From Paractinoplanes maris (lineage in GTDB: Bacteria; Actinomycetota; Actinomycetes; Mycobacteriales; Micromonosporaceae): a stretch of DNA of 64,000 nt. The notes under the pieces were generated by a model, which did no database searches, was not told where the DNA came from, and worked only from the letters and a program-made list of their open reading frames with translations. Shown in pieces: positions 8,872-18,704 of the stretch. A program made the position numbers and the translations under genes. How positions within the stretch are numbered: the first letter of the stretch is position 1; each line of letters begins with the position of its first letter. The stretch is from assembly GCF_023544465.1 (NCBI RefSeq), contig NZ_JALPVL010000009.1, positions 1 to 64,000 on the forward strand, given 5' to 3'.

Positions 8872-10647
8872 ATGTCGGGGGGCACCGATACTGTCTGCCG
8901 TGTGCTGGAGGAACTGCGCATCACCGGGCTCGGCGTCATCGACGACACGACGCTGCGGCTGACGGCGGGCATGAACGTCATCACCGGTGAGACCGGTGCC
9001 GGAAAGACAATGGTGGTGACCGGCCTCGGCCTGCTGTTCGGCGGCCGGGCCGACGCGGGCCGCGTACGGGCCGATCCGGGCCGCGCGGTCGTCGAGGGCC
9101 GGCTGCGGCTGGGCGGCAAGCTGGCCGGCGAGGTGACCACCCGCATCACCGACGCCGGGGGCGAGATCGACGACGACGGCTCGGTGCTGCTGAGCCGCAC
9201 GGTGACCGTCGAGGGCCGCTCCCGGGCGCATGTCGGCGGCCGCAGCATGCCGGTGGCGATGCTCAGCGACCTGGGCGAGCGGGTGCTCGCCGTGCACGGC
9301 CAGTCCGACCAGCTGCGGCTGCTGCGCCCGGCCGAGCAGCGGGCCGCGCTCGACCGGTTCGCCGGGCCCGAGCACGAGAAGCTGCTGGAGACCTATCGCG
9401 AGGCCTATGGGCGCTGGCGGGCCGTGGTCGACGACCTGGCCGACCGCCGGCGCAACGCGCGGGCCCGCTCGCAGGAGGCCGATCTGCTCAAGCTCGGTCT
9501 CGACGAGATCAGCCGGGTCGACCCGCAGCCCGGTGAGGACGACGATCTGCGCGCCGAGGTGCAGCGGCTCGAGCACGCCGAGGGTCTGCGGGTGGCCGCC
9601 GCGCTGGCCGCGCAGGCGCTGGCCGGCGGCATCGAGGTGACCGACGAGGCGCCCGACGCGACCCAGCTGCTGGGCACGGCCCGCCGCACGCTCGAGGCGC
9701 AGGCCCCGGTCGACCCGATGCTGGGTGAGCTGGCCGGCCGCATCGAGGAGGCGGCCACCCTGGTCGGCGACGTCTCGGCCGAGCTGTCGGCCTACCTGAG
9801 CGGTCTTGACGCCGACCCGGCCCGGCTCGAGGAGATCTACGAGCGCCGCGCCGCGTTGCGCGCGCTCACCCGGAAATACGCCGACGATGTCGAGGGCGTC
9901 ATCGTCTGGGCCGAGGAGGCGCGCGCCAAGCTGGCCGCGCTCGACTCGTCCGACGAGCTGCTCGACGAGCTCGACAAGGAACGTCAGCGCCTCTCCGCCC
10001 AGGTCGGCGAGCTGGCGGCCCGGCTCACCGCGGCCCGGGCCGAGGCCGCGGTCCGGTTCTCCGAGGCGGTCAGCGTCGAGCTCGCCGGCCTGGCCATGCC
10101 GCATTCCAAGGTCGAGGTCGCGGTCGTCCCGCGGGTGGCCGGCAGGGACGAGCCGACCGCCGGTGACCTGCCGGTCGGGCCGGACGGGGCCGACGAGGTC
10201 GAGTTGCGCCTGCTGGCCCACCCGGGTGCGCCGTCGCTGCCCCTGCAGAAGGGGGCGTCCGGCGGTGAGCTCTCCCGGGTCATGCTGGCCATCGAGGTCG
10301 TCTTCGCCGGTGCGGGCGGCCCCGAGACCCTGGTCTTCGACGAGGTCGACGCTGGTGTCGGCGGCACCGCGGCGGTCGAGATCGGCAAGCGGCTGGCCCG
10401 GCTCTCGCGCACCCACCAGGTGCTGGTGGTGACCCACCTGCCGCAGGTGGCCGCGTTCGCCGACCGCCACCTGGTCGTCGCCAAGGACACCGGCGGCGCC
10501 ATCACCACCAGCGGGGTCCGGATCGTCGAGGAGACCGAGCGGGCGCGCGAGTTGTCGCGCATGCTGGCCGGGCTGCCCGACTCCGATCTGGGCATCGCGC
10601 ACGCGGAGGAGTTGCTGGCCGTCGCGGGGCGCGAGAAAAGGGCCTGA
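8872..10647 (+). CDS. recN: DNA repair ATPase RecN
   Basis: About 591 aa, an SMC-like ATPase for double-strand break repair. The Walker A is GETGAGKT near the N-terminus, the signature GASGGELSRVMLAIE and Walker B LVFDEVDAGVGG are near the C-terminus, with coiled-coil between and the D/H-loop HQVLVVTHLPQVAAFADRH. Three starts are possible: GTG 8836 (overlapping nadK), ATG 8872 and GTG 8902. The last gives the canonical LEELRI beginning but has no obvious RBS; 8872 is a compromise. Confidence 0.93.
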   Translation: MSGGTDTVCRVLEELRITGLGVIDDTTLRLTAGMNVITGETGAGKTMVVTGLGLLFGGRADAGRVRADPGRAVVEGRLRLGGKLAGEVTTRITDAGGEIDDDGSVLLSRTVTVEGRSRAHVGGRSMPVAMLSDLGERVLAVHGQSDQLRLLRPAEQRAALDRFAGPEHEKLLETYREAYGRWRAVVDDLADRRRNARARSQEADLLKLGLDEISRVDPQPGEDDDLRAEVQRLEHAEGLRVAAALAAQALAGGIEVTDEAPDATQLLGTARRTLEAQAPVDPMLGELAGRIEEAATLVGDVSAELSAYLSGLDADPARLEEIYERRAALRALTRKYADDVEGVIVWAEEARAKLAALDSSDELLDELDKERQRLSAQVGELAARLTAARAEAAVRFSEAVSVELAGLAMPHSKVEVAVVPRVAGRDEPTAGDLPVGPDGADEVELRLLAHPGAPSLPLQKGASGGELSRVMLAIEVVFAGAGGPETLVFDEVDAGVGGTAAVEIGKRLARLSRTHQVLVVTHLPQVAAFADRHLVVAKDTGGAITTSGVRIVEETERARELSRMLAGLPDSDLGIAHAEELLAVAGREKRA

Positions 10648-10768
10648 CCAGCGCGTTCGGTCATGGCACCATGACCGAGAGGGACTAGCGGGGCGAATGC
10701 CCCTTTTGTGGGTGAGATCGCGCATGTCGCGTGCCAGGCGTGTGACGCGGCATGTCAGGATGGCCGTG

Positions 10769-11947
10769 ATGCGACTTCCCACTTTGCGCCGTGCGCGGAG
10801 CACCGATCCCGATGCCCTGGCCGGCACCGCCCGCCTCGACCGCCGGACCAAGCGTCTGACCGGTCGGCTGCGCCCCGGTGACATCGCCGTGATCGATCAC
10901 GTCGACATCGACCGGGTGGCCGCCGACGCGCTGGTCGGCGTCGGCGTGGCCGCCGTGCTCAACGCGAAGCCGTCCATCTCGGGGCGGTACCCCAACCTCG
11001 GCCCCGAGGTGCTGATCAAGAACGGCATCGTGCTCATCGACGACCTCGGTGAAGAGGTCTTCGAGCGGCTCAGCGAGGGCGACTCGGTGGTGATCGAGGG
11101 CGACACCGTGCTGCTCGACGGCGAGCCGGTCGCCACCGGCGTGCGGCAGGACACCGAGACCGTCGCGCGCTCGATGGCCGATGCCCGCGAGGGCCTGTCG
11201 GTGCAGCTCGAGGCGTTCGCGGCCAACACGATGGACTACCTCAAGCAGGAGCGCGACCTGCTGCTCGACGGCGTGGGCGTGCCCGACGTGCAGACCCGCA
11301 TCGCCGGTCGGCACGTGCTGATCGTGGTCCGCGGCTACGACTACAAGGACGACCTCGACGTCCTGCGGCCCTACATCCACGAATACAAGCCGGTGCTGAT
11401 CGGCGTCGACGGCGGGGCCGACGCGCTGGTCGAGTCGGGCTACACCCCCGACATGATCATCGGTGACATGGACTCGGTGACCGACGACGTGCTGCGCTGC
11501 GGGGCCGAGGTCGTCGTGCACGCCTATCCCGACGGCCGCGCGCCCGGCCTCGAGCGGGTGCACAAGCTCGACGTGGCCGCGCTGACCTTCCCGGCCGCGG
11601 CCACCAGCGAGGATCTGGCGATGCTGCTGGCCGACGAGAAGGGCGCGACCCTGATCGTGGCCGTGGGCACGCACGCCAACCTGGTCGAGTTCCTCGACAA
11701 GGGCCGCGGCGGCATGGCCTCGACGTTCCTGACCCGGCTCAAGGTCGGCGGCAAGCTGGTCGACGCCAAGGGTGTCAGCCGGCTCTACAAGCAGAACATC
11801 TCCGGCTCGGCCCTGCTGTTGCTGGTGCTCTCGGCGACGGCCGCGATGGCCTCGGCGGTGGCGGTGTCGACGGTCGGGAAGGCTTACCTGACCGTGGTTT
11901 CCGAGTGGTGGGACAATCTCGTCTTCCAGCTCGGGCATCTTTTCTGA
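10769..11947 (+). CDS. steA: SteA-like cytokinetic ring protein
   Basis: 392 aa, the Rv1697 family length. A thiamin-pyrophosphokinase-like core (VDGGADALVESGYTPDMIIGDMDSVTDD) is followed by the SteA C-terminal region with one TM segment (SALLLLVLSATAAMASAVAV) and a short extracellular end. SteA proteins associate with SteB and influence septal peptidoglycan hydrolysis in actinobacteria. The ATG 10769 has AGGA 8 nt upstream; longer starts exist but lack family support. It lies directly before steB. Confidence 0.88.
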   Translation: MRLPTLRRARSTDPDALAGTARLDRRTKRLTGRLRPGDIAVIDHVDIDRVAADALVGVGVAAVLNAKPSISGRYPNLGPEVLIKNGIVLIDDLGEEVFERLSEGDSVVIEGDTVLLDGEPVATGVRQDTETVARSMADAREGLSVQLEAFAANTMDYLKQERDLLLDGVGVPDVQTRIAGRHVLIVVRGYDYKDDLDVLRPYIHEYKPVLIGVDGGADALVESGYTPDMIIGDMDSVTDDVLRCGAEVVVHAYPDGRAPGLERVHKLDVAALTFPAAATSEDLAMLLADEKGATLIVAVGTHANLVEFLDKGRGGMASTFLTRLKVGGKLVDAKGVSRLYKQNISGSALLLLVLSATAAMASAVAVSTVGKAYLTVVSEWWDNLVFQLGHLF

Positions 11948-11965
11948 CGTTTACGGGGCTCTGTC

Positions 11966-12919
11966 GTGATCAACTTCCGGTACCACGTGGTGTCGCTCAC
12001 CGCGGTCTTCCTGGCCCTGGCCATCGGCCTGGTTGTGGGCACCGCGGCGCTCAACGGTCCGGTGGCCGACAACCTCAAGAGCCAGATCACCGCGCTCAAC
12101 AAGGATCTCGGCAACAAGCGGGACGAGATCAACCAGTACCGCGAGGAGATCAGCCGCAACCAGGAGTTCGCCACCGAGATCGCGCCGACCGTGCTCAACG
12201 GCCGGCTCGCCGGGCGCAAGCTGGCCGTGCTGGCCCTGCCGGGCACCGACCAGTACGCGGACAAGGTGATCACGATGCTGACGATCGCCGGCGCGACGAT
12301 CACCGCCAAGGTCACCGTGCAGGACAAGTTCTTCGACCCGGCGGTCGACCTCGACCTGCTCGACCTGGCCAACGAGTCGGCGCAGACCTCGATCCCGATC
12401 AACGAGGTCCCGCTCAACAGCAACGGCGTCGAGACGGCGAGCGCGCAGCTCTCGCTCGCCCTGATGCAGCGCAGCGGCACCACCGGCGCCGCCCCGGTCA
12501 GCCAGCCGACGGCCGCCGATGTGACCGCGGTGCTGACGGCCTACAGCGAGCAGAGCTACATCGCGGTCGACGACAAGGCCGTGGGCGGGGCCGAGGCGAC
12601 CGTGATGATCACCGGTGCGCCCGCCGTCGACAAGGACGCGGCCAAGAAGGCGCAGTCGATGGTCTACATGGCGACCGAGGTGAGCAACGACGGCCCGCTG
12701 GTGGTGGCCGGGGTCGGCGTGGGCGAGGGCAACCTCATCTCGGCCGTGCGCGGCGACCCGACGCTGGTCAAGAAGATCTCCACGGTGGACAACGCCAGCA
12801 CCGCCGACGGCCAGGTCGCGACCGGCATGGCCACCGCCGAGCGGGTGGTCGACAACAAGGTCGGGCAGTACGGTCTGGCCGCCGGCGCCGCGTCGCTGGT
12901 GCCCAAGGCCGCGTCGTAG
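11966..12919 (+). CDS. SteB/MctB-family membrane protein
   Basis: 317 aa. The N-terminal sequence MINFRYHVVSLTAVFLALAIG is the family signature, with one TM helix (residues about 8-28). A coiled coil (about 30-60) follows, then a large exported domain. Mycobacterial Rv1698 is described as a copper-efflux related protein (MctB) and the Corynebacterium homologue as SteB, partner of SteA. The 18-bp spacing from steA and conserved pairing favour the septal role. GTG start. Confidence 0.88.
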   Translation: MINFRYHVVSLTAVFLALAIGLVVGTAALNGPVADNLKSQITALNKDLGNKRDEINQYREEISRNQEFATEIAPTVLNGRLAGRKLAVLALPGTDQYADKVITMLTIAGATITAKVTVQDKFFDPAVDLDLLDLANESAQTSIPINEVPLNSNGVETASAQLSLALMQRSGTTGAAPVSQPTAADVTAVLTAYSEQSYIAVDDKAVGGAEATVMITGAPAVDKDAAKKAQSMVYMATEVSNDGPLVVAGVGVGEGNLISAVRGDPTLVKKISTVDNASTADGQVATGMATAERVVDNKVGQYGLAAGAASLVPKAAS

Positions 12920-12944
12920 CGCTCAGTCACTAGACTTCGCGACC

Positions 12945-13784
12945 ATGGCCACTGGAGTTCTCCGGTCGTTCGGCGTCGGCTCGGCCGCCGCCCGAGCCGC
13001 CCTCGCCTGGATCCGCCGCGATCAGCACGCCGCCGCCCTGGAGCGCACCAATTTCCACGGCCGCACGGTCACCCTGGCCGGTGGCCCGGCGCTGGCGCTG
13101 GGGGCGACCGCGGCGGCGGCCCTGGGTGCGCCCGGCGGCCGTCTCAGCGCGGCCGCGGTCACCGCCGGCGCTGTCTCGGGAGCGGTCGGCCTCTACGACG
13201 ACATCGTCGGCAACCGGCCCGAGCAGAAATCGGCCAAGGGCTTCGCGGGTCACCTGGGCGCGCTGCGCGAGGGCCGGGTCACCAGCGGCCTGGTGAAGAT
13301 CGCCGGGGTCGGCGCGGCCGGGCTGATCGCGAGCTCGCTGATCGGCAGCGGCCGGTCGAGCCGGGCCGGGCGCGCGGCCGACGTGCTGATCGGCGCGGGG
13401 GTCATCGCCGGGATGGCCAACCTCGTCAACCTGCTCGACCTGCGCCCGGGCCGGGCCATCAAGGCGGGCGCGATCATCGGTGCGCCACTGGCCCTGGGTC
13501 GTCGCGGCGGCATCGCGGCGGGCACGCTCGGCGCGTCGGCGGCGCTGCTGCCGGCCGACCTGGGCGAAGAGATCATGCTGGGCGACTCGGGGGCCAACGC
13601 GCTGGGCGCACTGCTGGGCGTGGCTCTGGTGGCCCGCAGCGGCCCGGCCGGCCGGCTGGCCGCGCTGACCGTGCTGGGCGCGCTGACCGCCGCCAGCGAG
13701 AAGGTCAGCTTCACCCGGGTCATCCAGGACACGCCGTGGCTGCGCACCATCGACGAGCTGGGCCGCCGCCCTCCGCAAGCGTGA
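12945..13784 (+). CDS. MraY/WecA-like (GT4-type) polyprenyl-phosphate glycosylphosphotransferase, divergent
   Basis: 279 aa, polytopic and Ala/Gly rich. It retains the family landmarks in order: NFHGRTV near residue 34, GLYDDIVGN (Asp pair), NLVNLLDLRPGRA (the NxxNxxDG-like motif) and LGEEIMLGDSGANALGALLG (GDxGx3 motif). This fits transfer of a sugar phosphate to a lipid carrier. It is shorter than typical (320-360 aa). It overlaps the MurJ-like gene by GTGA, forming an envelope-polymer module with the next three genes. Confidence 0.75.
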   Translation: MATGVLRSFGVGSAAARAALAWIRRDQHAAALERTNFHGRTVTLAGGPALALGATAAAALGAPGGRLSAAAVTAGAVSGAVGLYDDIVGNRPEQKSAKGFAGHLGALREGRVTSGLVKIAGVGAAGLIASSLIGSGRSSRAGRAADVLIGAGVIAGMANLVNLLDLRPGRAIKAGAIIGAPLALGRRGGIAAGTLGASAALLPADLGEEIMLGDSGANALGALLGVALVARSGPAGRLAALTVLGALTAASEKVSFTRVIQDTPWLRTIDELGRRPPQA

Positions 13785-15364
13785 GCGAGGGCCGCGGCGG
13801 TCTGGCCCAGGCTCCCGGTGTGCGGATCGCCGGGGCGGCCGCGCTCATCACCGTGCTCACGGTGGTGGCGCGCCTCGCCGGGTTCGGGCGCACCTTCGTG
13901 TTCCTGCAGACGGTCGGTCACGGCGACCTCGGTGACATCTACAACGCCGCCAACACGATCCCGAACATCGTCTTCGAGCTGGTCGCCGGGGGTGCACTGG
14001 CCAGCCTGGTGGTGCCGCTGCTGGCCGGGGCGGTCGCGGCCGGTGACCGCGAGCGGGTCGGGGCGGTCACCTCGGCCCTGATCGGCTGGTCGGTCGTGCT
14101 GCTCGTGCCACTGGCCGTCCTGGTCAGGGTGCTGGCCGGCCCGATCGCCGGGCTCCTGCCCGATGTGCCGGCCGCCCACCAGCAGACCGCGGCCGCGATG
14201 CTGGAGGTCTTCGCCTGGCAGCTGCCGCTCTACGGCCTCGGCATCGTCCTCACCGGCGTGCTCCAGGCCCACCACCGCTTCGCCTGGCCGGTGATCGCCC
14301 CGTTGCTGTCCAGCGTCACGGTGATGACGGCCTACCTCTCGTACGCGGCGGTGGACGGCGCCCGGACCGACTTCGCCGGGCTGAGCCGCGGCGGCGAGGC
14401 GATTCTCGCCTACGGCACCACAGCCGGGGTCGCCGTGCTCGCCCTCTGTCTGCTGATCCCGTTGACGAGGCTGCGCCTGCGTCTGCGGTGGACGCTGCGC
14501 TTCCCGGGTGACGAGGGCCGGCAGGCCATCCGGCTGGGCTGGGCGGGCGCGGTCACCGTCGGCTCGCAGCAGATCATGCTGGTGGTGGCGATCGCGCTCA
14601 CGGCGAGCGGCGGACTGGTCCTCTACAACACCGCCCAGACCGTGTTCCTGCTGCCGTGGGCGGTTCTGGCCGTGCCGGTGGCCACCGCGGTCTTCCCCTC
14701 GCTGTCCGCCGCCGCCAGCCACCGCGACGAGCCGGCCTACCGGGCGGCTCTGTCCGGGACCGCGCGGTCGGTGATGCTGCTGGCCGGGCTGGGCGCGGCC
14801 GCCCTGGTGGCGCTGGCCGGCCCGGTGGCCTACCTGATCGGTGCGGCCCCTGCCGCGGACGGCATCGTCGGCTTCGCCCCCGGCCTGCTCGGTTATGCCT
14901 TGTTCGCACTGCTCTCGCGTGCTCTCTACGCGCGGGGCGCGACGGTCGCCGCCGCGGGCTCGACCGCCGCCGGCTGGATCCTGGGTGCCGCGGTGGCGCT
15001 GGTGCTCGCCGGCGCGGGCGACCAGGTGTTCACCCTCGGACTGGCCAACGCCGTGGCCATGTCGGCAATCGGACTCCTGCTGGTGCTCGCCGTCCGCCGG
15101 CATGCGGGACCCGAGGCGCTGGCCGGTCTCGGGCGCACCACGCTCGTCACGCTGCTCGCCGCCGGTCTGGCCGCGCTCGCGGGCTGGGGTGCGGTGGCCG
15201 GGTCGGGTGCCTTGTTCGGCGCGACCCCGCAGGCTGTTCCCAGCATCGTGCAAGGCATATTGGGGGGTCTCGCCGTGCTCGTCGTCTTCGTGGGCGTCGC
15301 CTATCCGCTGGCCCGGCGTGACCTGGCGCCGCTGGCCCGCCGGCTGCGGCGCCGCTCGGCCTGA
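13781..15364 (+). CDS. MurJ/MviN-like lipid flippase
   Basis: 527 aa with about 14 hydrophobic segments. The start region ITVLTVVARLAGFGRTFVF and the DIYNAANTIPNIVFELVAGGALASLVVPLL segment are typical of the MurJ/MOP superfamily. It probably flips a polyprenyl-linked glycan. A second, canonical MurJ for lipid II may exist elsewhere. The GTG start overlaps the upstream stop by 4 bp, so it is coupled to the WecA-like enzyme. Confidence 0.85.
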   Translation: MSEGRGGLAQAPGVRIAGAAALITVLTVVARLAGFGRTFVFLQTVGHGDLGDIYNAANTIPNIVFELVAGGALASLVVPLLAGAVAAGDRERVGAVTSALIGWSVVLLVPLAVLVRVLAGPIAGLLPDVPAAHQQTAAAMLEVFAWQLPLYGLGIVLTGVLQAHHRFAWPVIAPLLSSVTVMTAYLSYAAVDGARTDFAGLSRGGEAILAYGTTAGVAVLALCLLIPLTRLRLRLRWTLRFPGDEGRQAIRLGWAGAVTVGSQQIMLVVAIALTASGGLVLYNTAQTVFLLPWAVLAVPVATAVFPSLSAAASHRDEPAYRAALSGTARSVMLLAGLGAAALVALAGPVAYLIGAAPAADGIVGFAPGLLGYALFALLSRALYARGATVAAAGSTAAGWILGAAVALVLAGAGDQVFTLGLANAVAMSAIGLLLVLAVRRHAGPEALAGLGRTTLVTLLAAGLAALAGWGAVAGSGALFGATPQAVPSIVQGILGGLAVLVVFVGVAYPLARRDLAPLARRLRRRSA

Positions 15365-15378
15365 TCGAAGGGATTTTT

Positions 15379-16485
15379 GTGGGCGTCGACTGGCGTGGTT
15401 CGGTGGCTCTGGTGCTGGCCTCCAGCACGGGCGGGGTCGGCCAGCACGTCGCCTCGCTGGCCCGCGGCCTGGTCGCGGCGGGCTGCGACGTGCTGGTGTG
15501 CGGGCCCGAGGCCACCGACGAGCTGTTCGGCTTCGCCGCCGCCGGCGCCACCTTCGTCCCGGTCGAGATCCCGGCCGCCCCTGGCCCGCAGGACGCCAAC
15601 GCCGTCCGCCAGCTGCGCGGCGCCTTGGCCGCGCGCCGCCCCGACGTCGTCCACGCCCACGGCTTCCGCGCCGGTTTCGTCGCCCAGCTCGCCCGGTCCG
15701 GCACCCCGCTGGTCATCACCTGGCACAACGCCGTCCTGTCCCGCAAAGGCCTGCGCGGTCAGGCCTCCCTGCTCGTCGAGCGGGTCGTGGCCCGCACCGC
15801 GACGCTCACCCTGGGCGCCTCGGAAGACCTGGTGGAGCGGGCCACCGCGCTCGGCGCCCGCCGGGCCCGCCTCGGCGCCGTCGCCGCGCCCACGCTGCCC
15901 GCGCCCAAACGCAGCCGGTCGGCCGTGCGGGCCGAGTTCCGGCTGCGTCCCGGGACCCCGCTGATCGTCTCGGTCGGCCGGTTGCACCCGCAGAAGCGCT
16001 ACGACCTGCTGGTCGACGCCTCCGCCCGGTGGCGTGACCTCGACCCGGTGCCGGTGGTCGTGGTGGCCGGGTCGGGCCCCAGCTACATGGAGCTGGCTCA
16101 GCGGGCGTCGCGTGAGCACGCGCCCTTTCAGCTGCTCGGGCGGCGCAACGACGTGGCCGACCTGCTGCTCGGGGCCGACCTGGCCGTGATCACCAGCGAC
16201 TGGGAGGCGCGGCAGCTGTTCGCCCAGGAGGCCCTCGAATCGGGTGTCCCGCTGATCAGCACGGCCGTCGGCGGGCTGCCGGGGCTGGTCGGGGACGCGG
16301 CGGTGCTGATCCCGCCCGACGACGTCGACGCGCTCGACAACGCCGTACGGGAAATGCTCGCCGACCCCGAGATGCGCGCCGACTATGCCGCCCGGGGGCC
16401 CGCGCGAGCCGCGACCTGGCCTCGGGAGGCCGACACGGTCGCCGACGTGCTCGCGGCGTACGCCGAAGTGACGGGCGCGCGGTGA
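15379..16485 (+). CDS. GT4-family glycosyltransferase
   Basis: 368 aa, GT-B fold. The N-terminal domain has SSTGGVGQHVASLARGL and DVVHAHGFRAGF. The C-terminal domain has LIVSVGRLHPQKRYDLLVDA and the E-x7-E motif FAQEALESGVPLISTAVGGLPGLV. It likely transfers a sugar from a nucleotide donor onto the lipid-linked acceptor handled by its neighbours. GTG start, 14 bp after the flippase; its stop overlaps the next gene by GTGA. Confidence 0.88.
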   Translation: MGVDWRGSVALVLASSTGGVGQHVASLARGLVAAGCDVLVCGPEATDELFGFAAAGATFVPVEIPAAPGPQDANAVRQLRGALAARRPDVVHAHGFRAGFVAQLARSGTPLVITWHNAVLSRKGLRGQASLLVERVVARTATLTLGASEDLVERATALGARRARLGAVAAPTLPAPKRSRSAVRAEFRLRPGTPLIVSVGRLHPQKRYDLLVDASARWRDLDPVPVVVVAGSGPSYMELAQRASREHAPFQLLGRRNDVADLLLGADLAVITSDWEARQLFAQEALESGVPLISTAVGGLPGLVGDAAVLIPPDDVDALDNAVREMLADPEMRADYAARGPARAATWPREADTVADVLAAYAEVTGAR

Positions 16486-18704
16486 GAGCTCTCGACCGGT
16501 TCCGGCGCGTCCGCCGGGCCTCGGTTCCGGCCGGGCGGCGACGGACCGCGGCCTGGGTGCCCTATCTGATGGTCGCGCTGATCGCGGTGGCCGGCCTCGC
16601 CGGACTGTCCGTGCGCCCGGCCGGCGACAACAACACCGGCAGCGCCGACTACGTGATCCTGGCCGGGTCGGCCGGCCTGCGCTGGGACGACCTCGACCCG
16701 CAGCGCACCCCGACGCTGTGGCAGGAGGCCACAAAGGGTTCGATCGGCTGGCTGTCGGTGCGCTCGGCGATGCGGGTGACCTGCCCCTCCGACGGGTGGC
16801 TGACGCTGGGCGCGGGCAATTACGCCGCCTGGCCCCGGCGCACCACGGGCAGCCAGTGCGAGCCCGCCGCGCCCGCGCTGACCCGGCCCGACACCATCGG
16901 CGCCAACCTCACCGACCAGCGTTCGGTGGTCCAGAACAATCAGGACCAGCTCCCGTACGGCGCGGTGCCCGGCGCCCTGGCCGAGTCGGTGCGCTGCACC
17001 TACGCCTTCGGGCCGGCCGCGGCGATGGCGGCCGCCCGCCCGTTCGGCCGGGTCGACAAATACGAGCCCTCGCTGCCCGCCGATCCCAGGGCTCTGCTCA
17101 CCCAGTGCAACCTGAGCATCGTCGACCTGGGCACGATCGCGGGCTCCGGCGCCCAGCGCGAGCAGGCGGTGCGGGCGGCCGACGCCATCCTGGCCCGGAT
17201 CGTCGCCGCCCGTCCGGAGCGCTCGCTGCTGATGGTGGCCGGGGTGTCCGACACCGAGCGCTCGTCGCGGCTGCACGTGGCCATCGCCGAGGGGGAGGGC
17301 TGGAACGGCGGCTGGCTCACCTCGGCCGGCACCGGCCGCGACGGCTACCTCCAGCTGATCGACCTGGCCCCGACTGTGCTCACCGCGCTCGGCAAGCCCG
17401 CGCCCGAGAAACTCTTCGCCGGCCGCGCGGCCACGGCGGTCGAGGGACGCCCGGCCGACGTCGCCGACGCGATGCTGGGGGTGCACAACGCCGACCAGCG
17501 CTCGGTGGCCCAGCGTTCGGTGGCCGAGATCTTCTTCACCGTGCTGGCCGGCTTGCAGGTCCTGCTCTTCCTGCTGGCCGTGCCGGTGATGGTGCGCGCC
17601 CGCCGGCACGCCGGGCCGCGCGGCCCCGCGCTGCCGTCGGCCCGGCTGGTCGCCGTCCTGGAACTGGCCCTGATCGCGGCGGCCCTGGCCATCCCGGCGG
17701 CGCTGCTGGCCGACGCGACGCCGTGGTGGCGCTACGGGCATCCGGCCTGGGTGTTCGGCAGCGTCACCGGCCTGTTCATCGTGATCGGCACCGCCCTCGT
17801 GCGGTTGGCGCCCCGCTATCACCGCACACTGTGGCCGATGGGCGCGGTCGCCGGCATCGGTGCCCTGGTGGTCGGCCTCGACCTGCTGACCGGCGCCCAG
17901 CTCCAGCTCAACGGCGTCGCCGGCTATTCGGCGGTGTCCGGCGGGCGCTATGCGGGGGTCGGCGGCGTGGGTCTCGGCGTCTTCGTGGCCGGGCTGCTCG
18001 TGCTGGCCGGCTCGCTGGCCCAGTGGATCACCAAGCAGTGGCGGCCGGTCATCGTCGTCCTGCTCGGGGGCATCGGCGTGGTGGTCGTGGGCAGCCCCTA
18101 CATGGGGGCCGACCCGGTCGGGGCGATCGCCGTGACGGCCGGGGTCTGCGTGGCCGCCGCGATCACCACCGGAGGCTGGCTGACCGTCCCGCGCTTCGCC
18201 TGGGCCGCGCTGGCCGGGCTGGCCGTCACGATCAGCTTCGCGGCGGTCGACCTGCGCCGGCCCGCGGCCGATCAGGGCATCGTCGGGCGGCTGCTGACCG
18301 AGCTGGGCAACGGCACCGCCGGGCCGGCCATGCAGCGGGCCGCCACCGCCAACGGGCAGGCCCTGCTGGACAGCCCGCTGACGGTCCTGGCCGTGGCCGG
18401 GGTGCTGATGCTGGCCTTCTGCCAGTTCTCGCCGTGGGGCGGGCTCAACCGGCTCTTCGGGCTGCACCCGGCGCTGCGGGCGGCCGGGGCCGGGGTGACC
18501 GTGGCGACGCTCATCGCCGGGGTGCTCAACGGGTCGGCGCTGACCGTGGCCGGAGCGGCGGCGGCCGCGGCGGTGCCGACCGCGGTGCTCACCACGCTGC
18601 GGGTGCTGCTGCACGCCGCCGACCGGACCCGGCCCGAGGGCGAGACGTACGGCCCCGGGGGCCCCGGGCTGCGCGAACCGGCCTCGTCGACGCCGGTGGC
18701 GTGA
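16482..18704 (+). CDS. Polytopic membrane protein with phosphatase-like exported domain
   Basis: 740 aa. One N-terminal TM (about residues 25-45) is followed by an about 330-residue exported domain. That domain includes YVILAGSAGLRWDDLD, VTCPSDGWLTLGAGNYA and LAPTVLTALGKPAPEKLFAGR, reminiscent of the alkaline-phosphatase/phosphotransferase fold. About ten TM helices follow. There is no clear family name from sequence. Position, coupled to a GT4 and near a flippase, suggests a role in assembling or modifying a cell-surface glycan. Confidence 0.7.
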   Translation: MRALDRFRRVRRASVPAGRRRTAAWVPYLMVALIAVAGLAGLSVRPAGDNNTGSADYVILAGSAGLRWDDLDPQRTPTLWQEATKGSIGWLSVRSAMRVTCPSDGWLTLGAGNYAAWPRRTTGSQCEPAAPALTRPDTIGANLTDQRSVVQNNQDQLPYGAVPGALAESVRCTYAFGPAAAMAAARPFGRVDKYEPSLPADPRALLTQCNLSIVDLGTIAGSGAQREQAVRAADAILARIVAARPERSLLMVAGVSDTERSSRLHVAIAEGEGWNGGWLTSAGTGRDGYLQLIDLAPTVLTALGKPAPEKLFAGRAATAVEGRPADVADAMLGVHNADQRSVAQRSVAEIFFTVLAGLQVLLFLLAVPVMVRARRHAGPRGPALPSARLVAVLELALIAAALAIPAALLADATPWWRYGHPAWVFGSVTGLFIVIGTALVRLAPRYHRTLWPMGAVAGIGALVVGLDLLTGAQLQLNGVAGYSAVSGGRYAGVGGVGLGVFVAGLLVLAGSLAQWITKQWRPVIVVLLGGIGVVVVGSPYMGADPVGAIAVTAGVCVAAAITTGGWLTVPRFAWAALAGLAVTISFAAVDLRRPAADQGIVGRLLTELGNGTAGPAMQRAATANGQALLDSPLTVLAVAGVLMLAFCQFSPWGGLNRLFGLHPALRAAGAGVTVATLIAGVLNGSALTVAGAAAAAAVPTAVLTTLRVLLHAADRTRPEGETYGPGGPGLREPASSTPVA

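Noticed and set aside
13250..15253. 667-codon minus-strand open frame opposite the MurJ-like gene
   Set aside because: An Arg/Gly/His-rich shadow produced by high GC3 on the coding strand; the plus-strand product has clear membrane-protein features.
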